From: Pseudomonadota bacterium
GTDB lineage: Bacteria > Pseudomonadota > Alphaproteobacteria > Acetobacterales > Acetobacteraceae
NCBI GenBank assembly: GCA_021845555.1
Contig: JAJZVS010000136.1
Coordinates: 1-9,283 of the forward strand
Length of the DNA: 9,283 bases
Direction of reading: 5' to 3'
Shown: piece by piece, positions 6,377-9,283 of the stretch
How positions within the stretch are numbered: position 1 is the first letter of the stretch
Layout: every line of letters begins with the position of its first letter
Notes under the pieces: generated by a model
The model's database searches: none
The model's input: the letters and a program-made list of their open reading frames with translations, nothing else
What the model was told of the DNA's origin: nothing
Translations under genes and position numbers: made by a program

Positions 6377-6472
6377 CGCGCGGGCGTCTGTCGCGCGGTG
6401 CGCGCGGGCGTCTGTCGCGCGGTGCGCGCGGGCGTCTGTCGCGCGGTGCGCGCGGGCATCTGTCCCGTGGCG
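6377..6472. repeat. 24-bp tandem repeat, 4 units, upstream of the PBP gene
   Basis: Units of 24 bases beginning cgcgcgggcgtctgtcgcg run 6377-6400, 6401-6424 and 6425-6448 without change, then a degenerate fourth copy (6449-6472, with catctgtcccgtgg). The array fills most of the 155-base gap between the DUF429-like gene and the PBP gene and ends about 40 bases before the PBP start codon. Each unit contains GCGCG-rich inverted segments (gcgcg..cgcgc) that could fold. It is unrelated in sequence to the 15-bp array. Confidence 0.93.
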
Positions 6473-6513
6473 CGCGCTTCGCGTAGCACGGGCTTCGCAC
6501 GTCTGGAGTTGCG

Positions 6514-8442
6514 ATGCCGCGCGCCTCTCGTCCCCCCGACGCACCGGGTACGCCCGGCCGCGCCGCGCCTTCCCGGGCCGGCACGGCGCCGCTGCGCACG
6601 TCGGGGCGCCCGCCGGCGCAGGGGCAGGCCCGGGATGGCGCCGGGCAGCCCTCGCCCGTCCGCCGGGCCGCCCGGCCGCGCCGGCGGCTGCGCTGGCGGC
6701 TGCTGCGGCTCGGTGTGATCGCGACGATCTGGGGCGCCGTCGTGGCCGCGCTGCTGCTGCTGTGGTTCGCGCGCGACCTGCCGCGTCCGGCGGAGGCGCT
6801 GGCTCCCTCCCGCCGTCCCAGCCTGACGCTGCGCGACTCCACCGGGGCGGTGTTCGCCCGCTTCGGCGACATCGTCGGCACCCCGGTGCATCTCGCCCAG
6901 CTGCCGCCCTACGTGGGGCAGGCGGCGGTCGCGATCGAGGACCGGCGCTTCTGGTCGGAACCCGGCATCGACCCGATCGGCATCCTGCGCGCGGCGATAG
7001 TGGACCTGATCCATTTCCGGGTGGTTCAGGGCGGCTCGACGATCACCCAGCAGGTGGCCAAGAACCTGTTCCTGACCGATGCGCGCACCCTCCGGCGCAA
7101 GGTGCAGGAACTGCTGCTGACCTTCTGGCTGGATGCACATTACACCAAGCGGCAGATCCTCGAGATCTGGCTGAACCGGGTTTATTTCGGCGCCGGCGCC
7201 TGGGGGATCGACGCGGCGGCGCGGGTCTATTTCGACGTGCCGGCGGCGCGGCTGACCCTGTGGCAGGCGGCGGTGCTGGTGGGCTTGCCGCGCGCGCCCT
7301 CCCGCTTCAATCCGCGCGCCGATCCCGCCGCGGCGGCGGCGCGGGGGCGGCAGGTGCTGGCGGCGATGGTGCGCGCGGGCGATCTGACTCCGGCGGCGGC
7401 GGCGCAGGCGGCGGGCCAGATCGCTTTCCCGCGCACACGGCCGATGGCGGCCGGCTGGTTCGCCGATTGGGCGGCCGGCCAGGCGGATACGCTGCTGCCG
7501 CCCGGCGAGGACGCCAGCCTGGCGACCACGCTCGATGGCCGCACGCAGGCGGCGGCGGAGGCGGCGCTGCGGGCGCTGCTCGCCGGCCCCGGCGCGACGC
7601 GCGGCGTGAGCGAGGGGGCGGTGGTGGTGCTCGATGCCGCCACCGGGGCGGTGCGCGCGATGGTGGGCGGGGCGGACTACCAGGACAGTTCCTACAACCG
7701 CGCGACCGAGGCGCGCCGCCCGCCCGGTTCCGCCTTCAAGCCCTTCGTCTGGCTGGCGGCGCTGGAACGCGGCGTGCGCCCGGACGATCTGGTGCTGGAC
7801 GCGCCGATCCGCCTCGGGAACTGGCACCCGCGGGATTACGAGCGGCGCTATCTGGGCGAGATCACGGTCGAACAGGCGTTGGCGCAGTCGATCAACACCG
7901 CCGCGGTGCGGTTGCTGCTGCGCGCCGGCGGGCCGCGCGCGGTGGCGGCGGTCGCGCATCGGCTCGGCATTGCCGACCGGCTGCCCGACAACGCCTCGAT
8001 CGCGCTGGGCACCGCCAATGTGGGGCTGCTGGAACTGACCGCCGCCTATGCCGCGTTCTTCAACGGCGGGCAGCGCGTGACCCCGTTCGGGCTGACGGCG
8101 ATCGACGCCGGCGGGCACCGTGGGTTGCTGGCCCCGCCCACCCCGGTGCCGGTGATCGCCCCGGCGCTGGCGGCGATGATGGCGCGGATGCTGGGGGCGG
8201 TGGTGCGGCAGGGCACCGGGCGGGCGGCGGCGATCCCGGGTCGGATCGTGGCCGGCAAGACCGGCACCACCCAGGACTATCGCGACGCCTGGTTCGTGGG
8301 GTTCGTCGGCACGCCGGGGCGGCCGGGCGGGCGGGTGATCGGCGTGTGGCTCGGCAACGACGACGACCGGCCGATGCGCGGCGTGGTGGGCGGCGCGCTG
8401 CCGGCGGCGCTGTTTCATGCGGTCGGCGCGGCGGGGCGCTGA
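6514..8442 (+). CDS. Class A penicillin-binding protein (PBP1A family), bifunctional glycosyltransferase/transpeptidase
   Basis: This enzyme polymerises lipid II into glycan strands and cross-links the peptides, acting at the periplasmic face of the inner membrane. Its 642 residues comprise an Arg/Pro-rich cytoplasmic tail (1-66), one membrane helix (about 67-86), a GT51 domain and a transpeptidase domain. GT51 motifs are AIEDRRFW (catalytic Glu142), GGSTITQQVAKNLFL (from 173), RKVQELLLTFWLD, ILEIWLNRVYFG and GLPRAPSRFNP (Phe265). Transpeptidase motifs are PGSAFKP (SxxK, Ser406/Lys409), SIN (459-461) and KTGTTQDYRDAWFVGF (Lys582). The linker between domains is only about 100 residues, so it lacks the OB/docking insert of E. 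coli PBP1A (about 850 residues). The first GT motif reads EDRRFWSEPG, with Glu where the family's EDxxFxxHxG has His. ATG 6514 has TGGAG five bases upstream. Confidence 0.95.
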   Translation: MPRASRPPDAPGTPGRAAPSRAGTAPLRTSGRPPAQGQARDGAGQPSPVRRAARPRRRLRWRLLRLGVIATIWGAVVAALLLLWFARDLPRPAEALAPSRRPSLTLRDSTGAVFARFGDIVGTPVHLAQLPPYVGQAAVAIEDRRFWSEPGIDPIGILRAAIVDLIHFRVVQGGSTITQQVAKNLFLTDARTLRRKVQELLLTFWLDAHYTKRQILEIWLNRVYFGAGAWGIDAAARVYFDVPAARLTLWQAAVLVGLPRAPSRFNPRADPAAAAARGRQVLAAMVRAGDLTPAAAAQAAGQIAFPRTRPMAAGWFADWAAGQADTLLPPGEDASLATTLDGRTQAAAEAALRALLAGPGATRGVSEGAVVVLDAATGAVRAMVGGADYQDSSYNRATEARRPPGSAFKPFVWLAALERGVRPDDLVLDAPIRLGNWHPRDYERRYLGEITVEQALAQSINTAAVRLLLRAGGPRAVAAVAHRLGIADRLPDNASIALGTANVGLLELTAAYAAFFNGGQRVTPFGLTAIDAGGHRGLLAPPTPVPVIAPALAAMMARMLGAVVRQGTGRAAAIPGRIVAGKTGTTQDYRDAWFVGFVGTPGRPGGRVIGVWLGNDDDRPMRGVVGGALPAALFHAVGAAGR

Positions 8443-8609
8443 TCCCGGCCCGTTTGCCCCGGCGGTGTCGGAGGGAACGGGCTGAACGCTGCCGCTGGCG
8501 TAGGACGAAGGTACGGCCACCGGAGGGGGCGCCGACAGATCGATCGGTTCCTGCCGATACCCGCCTTGAAGCGAGTCAGAGGCCTGGGCCGCGGCGAGTC
8601 CGAGCCGTA

Positions 8610-8638
8610 TTGTCAATCTCTGACAGGGTGACTAGATT
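8610..8638 (+). promoter_or_regulatory. Sigma-70 promoter of parDE with internal operator-like palindrome
   Basis: TTGTCA (8610-8615, 5 of 6 to the -35 consensus) is separated by exactly 17 bases from TAGATT (8633-8638, 4 of 6 to the -10 consensus), giving a start near 8645 and a leader of about 23 bases before the parD ATG. A perfect inverted repeat TGTCA-N5-TGACA (8611-8615/8621-8625) overlaps the -35 hexamer and spacer. ParD-type antitoxins bind short palindromes in their own promoter through a ribbon-helix-helix domain, so this is a good candidate operator; binding is inferred. The 170 bases between the PBP stop and this promoter show no other feature I can support. Confidence 0.7.
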
Positions 8639-8667
8639 CGGGGCCAACCCTTTTGGGAGGGCCGCCA

Positions 8668-8964
8668 ATGCCTGGCCGCAATGTGAACCTCACCACCCAT
8701 CTGAGCACCTTCGTCGACACCCAGGTGCGCAGCGGGCGCCACCAGAACGCGAGCGAGGTCGTGCGCGAGGCGCTGCGTCGCTACGAAGTCGACCTGGCGG
8801 CTGAGCGTGAGCAGATTGCCGCGATTCGTGCCGTCATCCAGGAGGGTCGGCAGGCGATCGCCCAGGGTGACTACACCACTGTCACCGGGCCGGAGGACAG
8901 CGAGGCACTCCTTGGCCGCCTGACGCGCCGCGGTGCCGCGCCGCGTCCGGTAGATGCCCGCTGA
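8668..8964 (+). CDS. parD: ParD-family antitoxin (ribbon-helix-helix)
   Basis: A 98-residue type II antitoxin that should neutralise the ParE toxin encoded next and repress its own operon. Residues 1-42 form the ribbon-helix-helix DNA-binding part: NVNLTTHLSTFVDTQVRSGRHQNASEVVREALRRYE matches the ParD pattern (beta strand NVxLT, then VxSGRYxNASEVVREALR). The rest (AAEREQIAAIRAVIQEGRQAIAQGDYTTVTGPEDSEALLGRL) is the usual helical, partly disordered toxin-binding segment, with a somewhat longer basic end (TRRGAAPRPVDAR) than typical. ATG 8668 is chosen because GGGAGGG (8655-8661) lies six bases upstream. Its 3' end overlaps the toxin gene by 11 bases (8954-8964), indicating translational coupling. 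A promoter with a palindrome lies just upstream. Confidence 0.93.
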   Translation: MPGRNVNLTTHLSTFVDTQVRSGRHQNASEVVREALRRYEVDLAAEREQIAAIRAVIQEGRQAIAQGDYTTVTGPEDSEALLGRLTRRGAAPRPVDAR

Positions 8965-9283
8965 CGTAGGCATCTACCGCCTACCCGCCCACGTCGAGGC
9001 CCGCATGCTCGCCCTGCTGGACGAAAGCGAGCAGGCGTTCGGCGCCGCAGCGCGAGACCGTTACGCCGCTCTCATCGTTCAGGCGATGCAGGACGTTGCC
9101 GACAACCATCGCAGGCCGGGCACTATGTCCGAACCGCAGATCGACCCGCGGGCGCTATTCTACCACATCCGGCACAGCCGTGCCCGCGTCGATGACCCGC
9201 CGGGCCGGGTGCATAAGCCACGCCACATCCTGGTCTACGAACGCGCAGAGGATGGTGTCGTCGACATTCTCGGATTGATCCCG
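8954..9283 (+). CDS. parE: ParE/RelE-family toxin, partial (runs off window end)
   Basis: The frame starting at ATG 8954 is open for 110 codons to the window edge and has no stop inside it, so the gene continues. It reads MPADVGIYRLPAHVEARMLALLDESEQAFGAAARDRYAALIVQAMQDVADN, an opening typical of ParE toxins (YRLSxxAxxDL..FG..A..RY..L...A...LA). RALFYHIRHSRARV and then KPRHILVYERAEDGVVDILGLIP follow, the conserved beta-sheet core (YHIRHSR; PRHxLxYR; VxIxRxL). ParE toxins of this kind poison DNA gyrase, although RelE-fold relatives cleave mRNA; the sequence does not settle which. It overlaps parD by 11 bases, the normal antitoxin-first order of this operon. The last few residues and the stop lie outside the window. 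Confidence 0.88.
   Translation, partial: MPADVGIYRLPAHVEARMLALLDESEQAFGAAARDRYAALIVQAMQDVADNHRRPGTMSEPQIDPRALFYHIRHSRARVDDPPGRVHKPRHILVYERAEDGVVDILGLIP

Noticed and set aside
5306..6472. CRISPR array
   Set aside because: The 15-bp and 24-bp repeats are directly adjacent, with no unique spacers between units and no cas genes.
4809..6881. 690-codon minus-strand frame with TRPKGARPKG repeats
   Set aside because: The repeats are just the 15-bp array read backwards; the frame is antisense to the DUF429-like gene and has no domain.
6013..8616. 867-codon open frame on the minus strand opposite the PBP
   Set aside because: It is antisense to a PBP with all catalytic motifs, reads as Arg/Gln/Gly-rich low-complexity protein, starts at a TTG without a good ribosome site, and arises because stops are rare in this GC-rich DNA.
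8443..8616. Protein-like Ser/Pro/Ala-rich stretch on the minus strand (ASDSLQGGYRQEP..PPPVAVPSSYASGS)
   Set aside because: It looks less biased than other antisense frames and might be a gene remnant, but it has no recognisable motif, no proper start and no stop before running antisense into the PBP gene.
9096..9278. 60-codon plus-strand frame near the window end
   Set aside because: It lies inside parE in another frame and has no recognisable features.

Overview
The window is very GC-rich with strong G/C codon bias. It carries an RsmI/LpoA-type divergent pair, a phasin, a PEP-CTERM protein and clusters of G/C-rich palindromes. Together these suggest an alphaproteobacterium that stores polyhydroxyalkanoate, most likely Acetobacteraceae/Rhodospirillales. 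This placement is inferred from gene content and protein style, not from a marker-gene search.

Layout. Bases 13-225 are a long, nearly full-length palindrome whose right arm runs into the 3' end of rsmI (minus strand, to 1122), so it encodes that protein's last residues and stop codon. Head to head with rsmI, with a 16-base overlap of coding sequence, is a lipoprotein of the LpoA / penicillin-binding-protein-activator type (1107-2393). Next comes a gene-poor stretch with a frameshifted N-terminal scrap of an IS1380-type transposase (2514-2611). A secreted, glycine-rich PEP-CTERM protein follows (2735-3676), then a decayed IS5-family transposase (about 3755-4315) with a nonsense codon, two frameshifts and a lost catalytic glutamate. 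A phasin (minus strand, 4441-4887) is divergent from a 73-residue basic/alanine-rich protein (5043-5264). A DUF429-like protein with a probable RNase H fold (about 5414-6358) lies between two unrelated tandem repeats: 15 bp x 7 before it and 24 bp x 4 after it. A class A penicillin-binding protein (6514-8442) follows. The window ends in a ParD/ParE toxin-antitoxin operon with a clear promoter and a small palindrome inside that promoter; parE runs off the edge.

Function. Two genes concern peptidoglycan synthesis: the LpoA-like lipoprotein and the class A PBP. They are about 4 kb apart and not in one operon. RsmI modifies the ribosomal decoding site. The phasin belongs to PHA granules, the PEP-CTERM protein to the cell surface or matrix, and ParDE to plasmid- or chromosome-borne stabilisation. 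The stretch between lpoA and the phasin, with two transposase relics and a lone PEP-CTERM gene, looks like an accessory insertion site. I see no clearly new multi-gene system. The most unusual items are the palindromic element that supplies rsmI's C-terminus, the paired tandem repeats around the DUF429-like gene, and the PBP with a changed glycosyltransferase motif.
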